In this document: in pieces, positions 26,798-34,153 of the stretch
Position numbering within the stretch: the first letter of the stretch is position 1
Layout: the number at the start of each line of letters is the position of its first letter
Assembly: GCF_021545335.1 (NCBI RefSeq)
Contig: NZ_CP089312.1
Span: forward strand, 7,192,001-7,256,000
Direction: 5' to 3'
Source of the DNA: Streptomyces sp. GQFP
GTDB lineage: Bacteria; Actinomycetota; Actinomycetes; Streptomycetales; Streptomycetaceae
Length of the DNA: 64,000 nucleotides
Notes under the pieces: generated by a model
Seen by the model: only the letters and a program-made list of their open reading frames with translations
Databases searched by the model: none
What the model was told of the DNA's origin: nothing
Program-made: the position numbers and the translations under genes

Positions 26798-27604
26798 TCA
26801 ACGGCGGGCGCGGGCGCGGGTGCCGCCGGCGGAGGCATGGGGTCGCGGTGCGGTCCGTGGCCGGCCGGAGCTCCAGGAGCGGGCCCAGGTGGCGGCACGG
26901 GCGGCGGTGATCCGGGCCTGCTGCCAGGCGGAGAGCTGGGAAGGCAGGACCGACACGGACGTGGTGCGGATCTTCGCGGTGTGCGGGACGCGCCCGCGGG
27001 GGCGCATCACCGGCTCCGGGCTGGCGAGCGCGGCGGAGAAGGCAGCGACGAGGTGCATCGGGGTGGTGGGGGCGAACTGGGCGCTCCAGCCGCCGCCGCG
27101 CGGGTCGCCCGCACCGGACCACCACAGGGCGTCACCGGTCGTGTCCTGGCGAAAGTGCAGCCATGCCGAACCGTCCCGGCTGGTAGCCGTGTAGTGCCGG
27201 CCCTCGCTCTCCAGTTGCCAGCGCTGTTCCTTCAGCGGCGCCCACACGTCGGGGGCGTGGGCGGATCGGGGCTGGGTCAGGGCGTCGGTCAGCCCGGCGA
27301 CGATCTCCACCGGGGTTTGCCGGCCCAGCGTGGCCCACCACTCGGCCTGGTGCCCTCGGGCTGCGCCGCGGATGGCCCAGCCGCCCGGCTGGATGTACGG
27401 GTCGTAGGAGATGCGGATCGTGCGGTCCGGGCTCTCCAACGTCAGCGGGCCGTCCTTCTTGGAGCGGTCACGCCAGCCGGAGGCGCGCAGGTACTCCGAG
27501 ACGTGCCGGATGTCGCCGCCGCCGGCGAGGGCCCGGGGTTCGATGAGGTAGTGCTGTTCGGGCTGCTCGCCTGGGCCCCAGCTGGCCCACTGCTTCCTCT
27601 TCAC
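26798..27604 (-). CDS. DUF317 protein, copy 4
   Basis: This 268-residue DUF317 protein starts at GTG 27604 in a GTGA overlap. Unit 1 reads IEPRALAGGGDIRH, YLRASGWRD, GPLTLESPDRTI, EWWATLGRQTPVEIVAGL; unit 2 reads WAPLKEQRWQLES, SAWLHFRQD, ALWWSGAG, AQFAPTTPMHLVAAFSAAL. The final ~60 residues are rich in Arg, Ala and Ser. It is more diverged than copies 2 and 3 (PRALAGGGD instead of PRHLAGPGD), which suggests old duplications rather than a recent tandem array. Confidence 0.87.
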   Translation of the reverse strand: MKRKQWASWGPGEQPEQHYLIEPRALAGGGDIRHVSEYLRASGWRDRSKKDGPLTLESPDRTIRISYDPYIQPGGWAIRGAARGHQAEWWATLGRQTPVEIVAGLTDALTQPRSAHAPDVWAPLKEQRWQLESEGRHYTATSRDGSAWLHFRQDTTGDALWWSGAGDPRGGGWSAQFAPTTPMHLVAAFSAALASPEPVMRPRGRVPHTAKIRTTSVSVLPSQLSAWQQARITAARAATWARSWSSGRPRTAPRPHASAGGTRARARR

Positions 27605-27984
27605 CGGTGCCGCCGCACGACCAGCGGAGCCGGGGCCGGGGGCTTCGCCGCCGCCGGGATGGGCTGCTGGCTGAGGTGGCGAAGGGTCGTGTGGTGTTCG
27701 TCGAGGTCGTAGGCGATGTCGTCGAGTTCGTTCGCCGCGCGGCCCAGAGCGAGCCAGACCTCTGCGGGCAGCCGCCCCTGCTCGGCCTGGGTCTTGGCGA
27801 ACCGGCTGCCGGCGATCACGAGGCTGGTGACGCCGCCGAGGACGCCCTCGTCCGGATCGAGAATGCGGGCGATGACGAACGTGGCCTCGGCGGGGGGTAG
27901 TTGGGCGAGGTGGTCGGTGAGCCGGCCGAGCTGACGGGTGATCTCGTCGGCCAGCAGCACCGGGTTCACGGTGGGGTGGGTCAT
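27601..27984 (-). CDS. Small helical protein upstream of DUF317 copy 4
   Basis: This is a 127-residue protein of unknown function with ATG 27984 just after GGAGGAGC. Predicted helices run through LADEITRQLGRLTDHLAQL and AEVWLALGRAANELDDIAY. The middle contains VTSLVIAGSRFAK. The C-terminus is Ala/Pro-rich and ends in VVRRHR. It is coupled to the next gene by GTGA. It resembles the other helical-bundle proteins of this element only in composition. Confidence 0.7.
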   Translation of the reverse strand: MTHPTVNPVLLADEITRQLGRLTDHLAQLPPAEATFVIARILDPDEGVLGGVTSLVIAGSRFAKTQAEQGRLPAEVWLALGRAANELDDIAYDLDEHHTTLRHLSQQPIPAAAKPPAPAPLVVRRHR

Positions 27985-28009
27985 GCTCCTCCAGAGCGCG
28001 GGGGCGGGC

Positions 28010-28266
28010 TCAGTGGTGGTGGCGGTGCCCGATGCGGCGGGCCTCGGCGAGCACGGTCTCGGGGCGTGCGCCGGCCAGGGGCACGGTGTGGTCGGGGCGG
28101 ACGGGGATGCAGGCGCGCAGGTAGCGGCGGAAGAGGAAGACGGCCAGCCGGGGCGGACGCTCAGCGGCGATCGGCGGTGGTGCGGTACGAGGAGGCGTGC
28201 GGGGTACGGAAGGCTCCTGGACGAAGAAGGCGAAGGGGAACGAAGACGGCGGTGGCCCGCGGGTCA
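28010..28266 (-). CDS. Short basic protein, start uncertain
   Basis: This frame of up to 85 codons fills the gap between DUF317 copy 5 and the helical protein and has coding-like third-position GC. The C-terminal half is the conserved-looking part: RLAVFLFRRYLRACIPV, TVPLAGARPETVLAEARRIG, then a His run before the stop. No ATG, GTG or TTG is present at the 5' end. A CTG overlaps the upstream stop at 28266, and AGGAG precedes a GTA codon near 28207. The function is unknown and the start is open. Confidence 0.45.
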
Positions 28267-29091
28267 GCGGTGACGGCCGGCCGGAGTCGGCGAGGCGGGC
28301 TTCGGCGGCGCGGCAGCGGCCTTCGGCCCGCTGGCCCGCATGGTGCGGGCGTCGGCGATCCGCGCTTCGAGCAGCGCCTGCTCGTCGTCCCAGCCGTACG
28401 ATGTCCTAGCCAGGCGGGTGTGGGGACCGCAGCCGTACATCGGCATGCCGATGGCCATCCGGGGCAGCGGGTCCTCGCGGGCGAGGCTGCGGGTGAACGC
28501 CGTGACGACAGCGGGCGGGGTGTGGGTACTGAACGCGGCTGTCCACCAGCGGTACCCGTTCACCGTGCATTCGGCGTGCCACGGTCTCGGTACGTCGTGG
28601 CGGGCGGATTCCTCGGTGATGCGGACCAGGCCGTCCGGTGACACCGCCGTGGAGGCGGGGCCGGTGCCGTCCGGGATCCAGCCTGCCTCGAACAGAGGGT
28701 CAAGGAAAGTGGAGCTGCTGGTGGTTGGCGGGTGGCGCATGGTGTCGACCATGGCGGTGACGTACTCGACGGGCAGGTGGGCGCCGAGGAGTGCTTCCCA
28801 CTGGCGTCCGTCCGGGGTGGTGGCGCGCAGGTTCCAGGTCCAGCCCGCCCGCCTCTGGTGGACGACGTGCAGGCGCCCGTCGGGGCTGGCCAGCGCGGTG
28901 TGCTGGTCGATCGTGGACACGTTGTGCCAGCCGTGTCCGCGCAGCAGCAGCTCGGTCAGATGCTCCCAGTCACCCCCGCCGGCGAGGTGGCCGGGAGCGG
29001 CCAGCACATAGGGGACGGCAGACGGCGGACGCGGCGACAACCGGGGGGGTACTCCTGTCGGACGGAGAGCGGGCTGGGACGGTTCAGCCAC
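28264..29091 (-). CDS. DUF317 protein, copy 5
   Basis: This DUF317 protein has 275 residues from GTG 29091, which overlaps the upstream stop by 8 bp; TTG 29040, 11 nt after GGAG, is an alternative. Unit 1: LAAPGHLAGGGDWEHL, LLRGHGWHN, TALASPDGRLHVVH, EALLGAHLPVEYVTAMV. Unit 2: DPLFEAGWIPD, VSPDGLVRI, WHAECTVNGYRWWTAAF, TPPAVVTAFTRSL. A helical DEQALLEARIADARTMRA segment and a basic tail follow. The CGCGPHTR-like stretch MYGCGPH near the end is not seen in the other copies. Confidence 0.87.
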   Translation of the reverse strand: MAEPSQPALRPTGVPPRLSPRPPSAVPYVLAAPGHLAGGGDWEHLTELLLRGHGWHNVSTIDQHTALASPDGRLHVVHQRRAGWTWNLRATTPDGRQWEALLGAHLPVEYVTAMVDTMRHPPTTSSSTFLDPLFEAGWIPDGTGPASTAVSPDGLVRITEESARHDVPRPWHAECTVNGYRWWTAAFSTHTPPAVVTAFTRSLAREDPLPRMAIGMPMYGCGPHTRLARTSYGWDDEQALLEARIADARTMRASGPKAAAAPPKPASPTPAGRHR

Positions 29092-29485
29092 GCGGGCGGC
29101 GGGACGGGCGGGCCGCTGCGGGCGAAGCGGCTGCCGCTGTGATCCGCTGCGCGCGGAGGTCCTCCACGGCGCGGCGGTAGACGTCTTGATCGAAGAGATA
29201 GCCGGGAATGTGAACGGTGTAACCGGCCGTGAGCAGGGCGGGAACGGCACGGGTGGCCAGCCGCTTCGTCTCGTCCTTGCTGAGGTGGCCGGGGGCCTCG
29301 TGCCAGATGTAGGCCGGTCCCTCGTCACCGATGGGCCTGACGGTGTTGCGCTCGAAGCCCAACTCGTCGAGCAGCGCGAGGAGTTGTTCGGGAGCGCCAG
29401 TGGGGGTGTCGGCGTGGACGGTGTCGGTCAGGGGCCTGCGGTAGATCGCGATGTCGGTGCCTTCGTCGTCGGCACGGTTTGCCAC
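29084..29485 (-). CDS. Small module protein
   Basis: This 133-residue protein starts at GTG 29485, after a GGAGACC sequence. Nearly the whole chain is one copy of the ~65-residue module: LLALLDELGFERNT, then AYIWHEAPGHLSKDETKRLATRAVPALLTAGYTVHIPG. The pattern is a helix ending in GF, a strand with an aromatic residue, then a helix ending in GY-x-V. The tail is basic. It is encoded immediately upstream of DUF317 copy 5 with an 8-bp overlap. Function unknown. Confidence 0.75.
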   Translation of the reverse strand: MANRADDEGTDIAIYRRPLTDTVHADTPTGAPEQLLALLDELGFERNTVRPIGDEGPAYIWHEAPGHLSKDETKRLATRAVPALLTAGYTVHIPGYLFDQDVYRRAVEDLRAQRITAAAASPAAARPSRRPRG

Positions 29486-29500
29486 GAACAGGTCTCCGGT

Positions 29501-30154
29501 TCAGTGGTGGCGGGACAGGGGTGCGGAGGGACGTGCCGCCGCACTGGGCGTCGACGTGGTGGGTGCCGGCCGGTGGCCGGTGCACGCGGCGTGATTGCGG
29601 GCGAGGAGGATGCTGTCGGCGGTGCGGGCGAGGGTATGGGCCGTCTCCCTGAGCCGCGCGGCCGGTTCCGGGTCCGTGCCCGCGGCTCTCAGCACATGGG
29701 ACCAGCTGATGAAGGTGCCGACGACGGCCTCGCGCAGGAGAGTCAGCAGGCCCGCATCGGGTTCGGCGATCTCGGTCAGGATCGCGGCGGCCTCGGGGCC
29801 GCTCCGTGCGTCCAAGGCCCGCCGGGAGAGCTGGGCGAGATAGCGCCGGGCGGCCTCGCGTTCGCCGTCGGGCGCATGGAAGGCGTTCAGGGCCGGGTCG
29901 AGGTGGACGCTGTAGCCGGCGCCGAGCAAGGCGTGCGAGGCGGCCGTGGCCTTTCGCCGCTCCTCTTCGATCGAGAGGTGGTGAGGGAGGCGGTGGTATT
30001 CGCCCCGGGGACCGGGGGCATCGAGGAAACCGTTGCGCTGGAGGATGCCGGCCGCTTCCTGGGCGCCGCCGAGGGCGATAACCAGCCCGGTGCGGGAGTC
30101 CTTGGTGATGGTGATGTACTCCAGCACCGCGAAGTCGGGCTCGCTCGGCCTCAT
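29501..30154 (-). CDS. Module plus helical-bundle protein
   Basis: This 217-residue protein of unknown function starts at ATG 30154 in an ATGA overlap. The first ~85 residues are the module: ILQRNGFLDAPGPRGEYHRLP, HHLSIEEERRKATAASHALLGAGYSVHLDP. The rest is a helical region (RYLAQLSRRALDARSG, LLTLLREAVVGTFISW, AAGTDPEPAARLRETAHTLA) and a Pro-rich tail. It therefore joins the two protein types that are separate elsewhere in the element. A related layout occurs in the protein at 30943-31584. Confidence 0.75.
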   Translation of the reverse strand: MRPSEPDFAVLEYITITKDSRTGLVIALGGAQEAAGILQRNGFLDAPGPRGEYHRLPHHLSIEEERRKATAASHALLGAGYSVHLDPALNAFHAPDGEREAARRYLAQLSRRALDARSGPEAAAILTEIAEPDAGLLTLLREAVVGTFISWSHVLRAAGTDPEPAARLRETAHTLARTADSILLARNHAACTGHRPAPTTSTPSAAARPSAPLSRHH

Positions 30155-30918
30155 CGCGTCCTGGTTGCCGAGGACCGGGGTCCGGCCGGGGCCGGTGTGG
30201 CGGGCGGTGTGGCGGGCGGTGTGGCGGCGGGCGCGACCCGGCCCGAGGGATGCGGGATCGCCAGGGCGATGCCATGGGCATTGAGTCGCAGTCCCAACGC
30301 GCGGACGGCGCGGGCCTGCACTGTGGTGTCGTCTCCGCTGAGACGGTAGATCCCGGTCTGCTGGTCGGGGACGAAGCCGTGGGCGGCCAGCACGTCCGGG
30401 GCGATCGTGCCTGCGGGGGCGGCGGCCAGGCTGCCGTCATACTGCCAGGTCAGCATGACCCGGTCGGGTGTCGACGGCTGGACGTCGGCTGCGGCGTTGT
30501 GGCGGACCTGGGCGAGCGCGGTCTCGTAGCGGGCGAGCAGGTCGCCGGCGAGCTGCTCGGCGCCCAGGAACGGATCGTCCGTGAGCGTGATGCCGCTTGG
30601 TTCGCGCACGCTGCGGTACGCCTCGTCGGGCAGAGCACGCGGGGCGACGGCGGCGATGAGGAAGCCCTCGTGCTCGCCGGGCCGGTCGATGACGGCGAGC
30701 TGGGCGCCGTCCGGGCGGGACAGGACGGCCGCCTGCCGCAGCGGCTGCTCGGCCAGGGCGGCGGCGACGAGGTCCAAGTCCCAGATACGGTCCGTCAGTT
30801 CGGCGAGGTCGTCCTTGTCGTCGGACGGGTGGTAAGTGCTGGTCCAGTCGCCGGGGAGTTCACCGGCGAGGACGTCGGCGTACGAGGCGAGGCGCTCAGG
30901 GTCTTCATAGGGGTGCAT
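30151..30918 (-). CDS. Paralogue family B protein (LPG-W type), copy 1
   Basis: This 255-residue protein starts at ATG 30918, with AAGGA 5 nt upstream. Its N-terminal domain (YADVLAGELPGDWTSTYH, LTDRIWDLD) and the middle REPSGITLTDDPFLGAEQLAGDLLARY align with the proteins at 49461-50156 and 51820-52602. The C-terminal part is the ~65-residue module (VLAAHGFVPDQQTGIYRL, ALGLRLNAHGIALAIP). A short tandem repeat (GTGTGGCGGGCG, ~30195-30230) encodes PPAT repeats near the C-terminus. Function unknown. Confidence 0.75.
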   Translation of the reverse strand: MHPYEDPERLASYADVLAGELPGDWTSTYHPSDDKDDLAELTDRIWDLDLVAAALAEQPLRQAAVLSRPDGAQLAVIDRPGEHEGFLIAAVAPRALPDEAYRSVREPSGITLTDDPFLGAEQLAGDLLARYETALAQVRHNAAADVQPSTPDRVMLTWQYDGSLAAAPAGTIAPDVLAAHGFVPDQQTGIYRLSGDDTTVQARAVRALGLRLNAHGIALAIPHPSGRVAPAATPPATPPATPAPAGPRSSATRTR

Positions 30919-30942
30919 GGTGTCCTTGAAAGGGAAGGGAGA

Positions 30943-31584
30943 TCACCGGCGCAGCCCGGCGGCCACTGCGGGCGGGGGCCGCACCGGCGCGGTGCACGGC
31001 GGGGGCGGGCAGGCGCACACGGCGGAGCGTTCGCGTTCACCGGCCGGGACTTCTCCGGCGCACGTGCTGCGGCGGGGGTGCGGGGTGTGCCGGTCGGCGA
31101 GATGTCGCAGCCGCCGGGCGGTGTACGGGTCGGCTGCCGCGCCGAGACCATCGTGGAAGTCGGCTGCGGCGTACAGGACTTGCTCGATCGCGGCGAGGAC
31201 GCCGTCGTACGGGGCGGTCAGCTCGGTGAGCGCGTCGGCCGCGTCCTCGGTGGTGGTCGCCTCGCGGAGGTGTTCGGCGAGGTGGGCGACCGAGGACCCC
31301 AGCGTGGGATAGCGGGCCGGACGGCGGCCTGTGTTGAAGTCCTCGTCGCAGCCGACGTGGTAGCCGGCGGCGCGCAGGCGGGCGACGGCCTCGGTGGCGA
31401 GCTGGTTCTCGGTGTCCGGGGCCAGGCCGGTGGGGGCGCGGTGGTAGGTCTCGTCGAGGCGGACGACGGGCACGAAGCCCGCGCGCTCCAGGACGCTGTG
31501 CGCCTCGCTGCCGCCGCCGCGGGCGAGGACCTCCGCGGAGTGCGGATCACGGTGGACGGTCAGGAAGCGGTCGGCCGAAGGCAA
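30943..31584 (-). CDS. Module plus helical protein with Cys-rich tail
   Basis: This 213-residue protein starts at TTG 31584, with AGGAG 10 nt upstream. It opens with LTVHRDPHSAEVLARGGG, then the module: VLERAGFVPVVRLDETYHRAP and ATEAVARLRAAGYHVGCD. A helical part follows (LAEHLREATTTEDAADALTEL, VLAAIEQVLYAAADFHDG). The last ~45 residues contain four Cys (STCAGEV, AVCACPPPPC) and many Pro, possibly a small metal site. It has the same domain layout as the protein at 29501-30154. Confidence 0.72.
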   Translation of the reverse strand: MPSADRFLTVHRDPHSAEVLARGGGSEAHSVLERAGFVPVVRLDETYHRAPTGLAPDTENQLATEAVARLRAAGYHVGCDEDFNTGRRPARYPTLGSSVAHLAEHLREATTTEDAADALTELTAPYDGVLAAIEQVLYAAADFHDGLGAAADPYTARRLRHLADRHTPHPRRSTCAGEVPAGERERSAVCACPPPPCTAPVRPPPAVAAGLRR

Positions 31585-31597
31585 AGAAGCGTTTCTC

Positions 31598-32455
31598 CTA
31601 CGGTGCGTGGCGGGCGGAGGCCCGGGCTGCGGGCGGAGCCGGGTCGAGCGCCGTACGCAGACGGGGTGGCCCGGTGAGCCGGCCGGCCGTGGCGTCGAGG
31701 TCCTCCTGGACGTGGTGAAGGCGGGTGGCGATCAGCTCCAGGCGGCGCGCGGTATCCGAGCCCGCGGCGCCCGCCTGGTGCGCGAGGCGGTGGGCGCTGT
31801 GCTCGATCAGCCCCCGCACGGTGGCCAGCGGTCCCGACTGCTCGTCGGCCAGCTGCGTGAGCAGACCCGCGAGCTGGGCCGACGCGGTCGGCAGGCTCCG
31901 AGTGGAGCCCGGGCCGTCGGACGTCGCTACCGGGATGAGGTGCAGGTCCTGCTCGATGCGCCGGGCCTCGTCGTTCAGGCGGCGGCCGAGATCGACGGGC
32001 GGGTGCTGCCACGTTCCGTCGAGCCGGATGAGGTTGGCGATCACGTCGAGGCGGCGGGGCTTGGCCTGGACCGCGATCCACCGGCAGCTGTTCACGTCGC
32101 CGGGGACCTCGATTCCGGCGGCGCGGGCGAAACGGTGGGCGATCTCGGCCCACTCCGCACCGCTGAGGTCACGGTCGTCGGGGTGGAGGCGGACATCGAG
32201 GTGGGAGATGGCCTGCCGGTCACCGCGGGGGCTGGCCGCGAACGGGTTCTCGAAGAGCGGGTCTTCGAGGTGGTCGGCCCACTGGACGGCGCTCCACGTC
32301 GCCTGCTCGTCGTCCAGGGTGTAGGAGTCCAGCGCGGGCCAGTAGGCGACGATCGTGTGCTCGGTCAGACCCTCCTCGGCGATGACCGCCCTGCCGAGGG
32401 CCTCGCTGAGCGGATCGTGTGCGCTGATGGTGCGTTCGTTGACGCGGGGGATCAC
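31598..32455 (-). CDS. Relaxase/mobilisation-nuclease-like protein lacking the histidine triad
   Basis: This 285-residue protein starts at GTG 32455, with GGAGG 9 nt upstream and a GTGA overlap. Residues ~75-165 resemble actinobacterial MOB relaxases: SHLDVRLHPDDRDLSGAEW, IAHRFARAAGIE, CRWIAVQAKPRRLDVIANLIRLDG, and RLNDEARRIEQDLHL. In active relatives the strand before ANL carries H-x-H-x (HIHIV-like); here it reads RRLDVIANL, so metal binding is probably lost. The N-terminal nicking-tyrosine region is also not recognisable. The C-terminal ~110 residues form a helical bundle. It may be an accessory relaxosome protein or a decayed relaxase. Confidence 0.6.
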   Translation of the reverse strand: MIPRVNERTISAHDPLSEALGRAVIAEEGLTEHTIVAYWPALDSYTLDDEQATWSAVQWADHLEDPLFENPFAASPRGDRQAISHLDVRLHPDDRDLSGAEWAEIAHRFARAAGIEVPGDVNSCRWIAVQAKPRRLDVIANLIRLDGTWQHPPVDLGRRLNDEARRIEQDLHLIPVATSDGPGSTRSLPTASAQLAGLLTQLADEQSGPLATVRGLIEHSAHRLAHQAGAAGSDTARRLELIATRLHHVQEDLDATAGRLTGPPRLRTALDPAPPAARASARHAP

Positions 32456-33231
32456 GTGGGGGTGCCTCCGGGGACGAGAAGGTGGTGGTGAAGGTCGCGG
32501 GCGGTCGCGGTCAGGGACCGCTCGCGCACGAGATCGGCGTGGACCGTGGTGTCGCCGGGCGGCAGCAGGTCCAGGGCGCGGTCGATGGCCGCGAGGGACG
32601 CGTCGTAGTGGCCGAGCCGGCGCAGCGCACCCGCCCGCCGGAAGGCGACGATCGGGTCCGTGGCGGAGTGGAGGGGCGGCCGGGTGCTGAGGGCGAGGAG
32701 CCGCTGAGCACCCTGGTCCAGGTCGAGGCCGAGCCACAGTCCGTGCAGCAGGACGTGCAGGGTCTTGGCGTGATCGCCGGCCTCGTCGAGGACCTCGTCC
32801 ATCACGGCCAGGCCCTCGGGGCGGGACTGGCCCAGCAGCGCGAAGGCGTACAGGGCCCGGCTGTAGCAGTCCAGCGGCCCGCGTTCGCTCTCCAGGAGCG
32901 GTTCGGCGAGGGACTGGAGGGCGGCGCAGCGGAAGTCGTACCGAAGCCCCGAAAAGTACAGATGCCGGTAGGTACGGGCGGTGACCGGGTCGAGGCCGGT
33001 GGCGGTGACCTGGCCGGGATGCAGCAGACCCAGGACGCTGTTCCCGGCGGCGCGCGCGGCCCAGGCGGCATCCGCACACACCTCGGCCGACTCCTGCCAG
33101 TCGGCGCTGAGCTTGCGCAGGTCGCCGGCCAGGCGGGCCGGCCACAACGGGTCCGCGGTGTTCTCGGTGACGCGGGTGCCTGCTGGCAGCAGGCCGAGAG
33201 CGCGGCCGGGACGCCGCAGGGGAAGCGTCAC
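32452..33231 (-). CDS. TPR-like helical repeat protein
   Basis: This 259-residue protein starts at GTG 33231 in a GTGA overlap. Repeated helical pairs are visible (CAALQSLAEPLLESERG, CYSRALYAFALLGQSRPEGLAVM, AGALRRLGHYDASLAAIDRAL), the last being a good tetratricopeptide-like unit. Such scaffolds bind partner proteins. It lies between the relaxase-like gene and the first gene of the operon, so it may act as an adaptor for these proteins. The specific partner cannot be named. Confidence 0.6.
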   Translation of the reverse strand: MTLPLRRPGRALGLLPAGTRVTENTADPLWPARLAGDLRKLSADWQESAEVCADAAWAARAAGNSVLGLLHPGQVTATGLDPVTARTYRHLYFSGLRYDFRCAALQSLAEPLLESERGPLDCYSRALYAFALLGQSRPEGLAVMDEVLDEAGDHAKTLHVLLHGLWLGLDLDQGAQRLLALSTRPPLHSATDPIVAFRRAGALRRLGHYDASLAAIDRALDLLPPGDTTVHADLVRERSLTATARDLHHHLLVPGGTPT

Positions 33232-33665
33232 CGGCCGGACCGGACATCGGCGATGTGGACCAGCTGGCCGAGGGCGGTAGTGGTGTACCAGCCGCAGTCG
33301 ACGAGCGCGTCGACTCCGGCGTGCCGGGGCAGAAGGTGGTCCTCCATGGCACGCAGGTAGATCAGGCAGTCCGGGCAGCGACGCGAGAGATGCACCAGGT
33401 AGCGGGGGTGCGCGGTGATGAAGGTCTGGGCGCCGCCGGTGGCATCCCGCAGCCGCCAGCCGTCCTCGTCGGTCGGGGCGTGCCAGGACGGAGCGACGAC
33501 GCGCATCGCATCCCCCCACAGTTCCTTGCCGGCCACGCCTTTGAGGACGACGACCTGGTCACCTGCCTCGAAGTGGGCGTGGGTGATATCCCGGGCGGGG
33601 GTGAGCGGGTCGGGCGTCGGCGCGAAGGCCGGCGTCGGCGGAGGCGTTGAGGAGGGCGGGAGCAT
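33228..33665 (-). CDS. Small protein, first gene of the 33.7-14.4 kb operon
   Basis: This 145-residue protein starts at ATG 33665, with GGAAGGA 5 nt upstream. After a Pro/Thr-rich N-terminus comes a β-rich segment (AGDQVVVLKGVAGKELWGDAMRVV would fit an SH3-like barrel). The second half contains CPDCLIYLRAMEDHLL and VDCGWYTTTALGQLVHI. I do not recognise the family. The CPDC motif may bind a metal. A palindrome upstream (33723-33743) and the strong RBS suggest that a transcript starts here. Confidence 0.6.
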   Translation of the reverse strand: MLPPSSTPPPTPAFAPTPDPLTPARDITHAHFEAGDQVVVLKGVAGKELWGDAMRVVAPSWHAPTDEDGWRLRDATGGAQTFITAHPRYLVHLSRRCPDCLIYLRAMEDHLLPRHAGVDALVDCGWYTTTALGQLVHIADVRSGR

Positions 33666-33722
33666 GCAGATCCTTCCACGCAGTTGCGGGGTGTCGGCGG
33701 GAGGATCAATGGTCCGCAGGAA

Positions 33723-33743
33723 CGCCGGTTTGGCTAACCGGCG
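33723..33743. promoter_or_regulatory. Inverted repeat upstream of the 33665 gene
   Basis: CGCCGGTT and its perfect complement flank TGGCT, giving a 21-bp dyad in the 103-bp gap between the gene ending at 33769 and the one starting at 33665. It could be an operator for the operon or a terminator for the upstream gene. Confidence 0.45.
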
Positions 33744-33768
33744 ATCGTCGGCTATGTTCCCCCGCCGG

Positions 33769-34134
33769 TCACCGGAACGGGTTCTCCGTCCCGCGGTCCT
33801 GCTCTCCTGCGGAATCGAGGAGTTCTAGCAGGTCAGCGCCTTCCGCGTCGCGCTGGTCGATCCACCATCCCGCCCGGGTGACCGCGCGGGCCTTCTCCTC
33901 CAGCTGGGCCCAGTCGGCCTCGTCCCAGGTGCCTTCGACGACCAGTGCGGTGTGCGCGGCGGCCACCAGCTGGTGACGGGAGCGCTCGCCCCAGTCCAGG
34001 GCCCGCTCGGGTCCTTCGAGCGGCGGCATGTCGAACTGCTCGGCCCACTCGCGGGCGGCCTGCTGCTCCGCGGCGCGCTTGGCGGCGAGCCAGGCTTCTC
34101 CGAACCAAGCACTGGGCCTGTGCAGGATGAGCAA
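33769..34134 (-). CDS. Small acidic helical protein next to the phosphotransferase gene
   Basis: This 121-residue protein has unknown function and a start at TTG 34134 (weak Shine-Dalgarno). The sequence is helix-rich and Trp-rich (WFGEAWLAAKRAAEQQAAREWAEQF would be one long helix; WDEADWAQLEEKARAVTRAGWW another). It ends in an acidic stretch. It follows the aminoglycoside-phosphotransferase-like gene with a 19-bp gap and may be co-transcribed with it. A second frame, 33825-34157, overlaps but looks less coding-like. Confidence 0.55.
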   Translation of the reverse strand: MLILHRPSAWFGEAWLAAKRAAEQQAAREWAEQFDMPPLEGPERALDWGERSRHQLVAAAHTALVVEGTWDEADWAQLEEKARAVTRAGWWIDQRDAEGADLLELLDSAGEQDRGTENPFR

Positions 34135-34153
34135 GGGCGCCGCGTCCGCTTGT

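Noticed and set aside
31598..32455. Calling the relaxase-like protein an active relaxase
   Set aside because: The histidine pair expected for metal binding is replaced and no nicking tyrosine region is evident.
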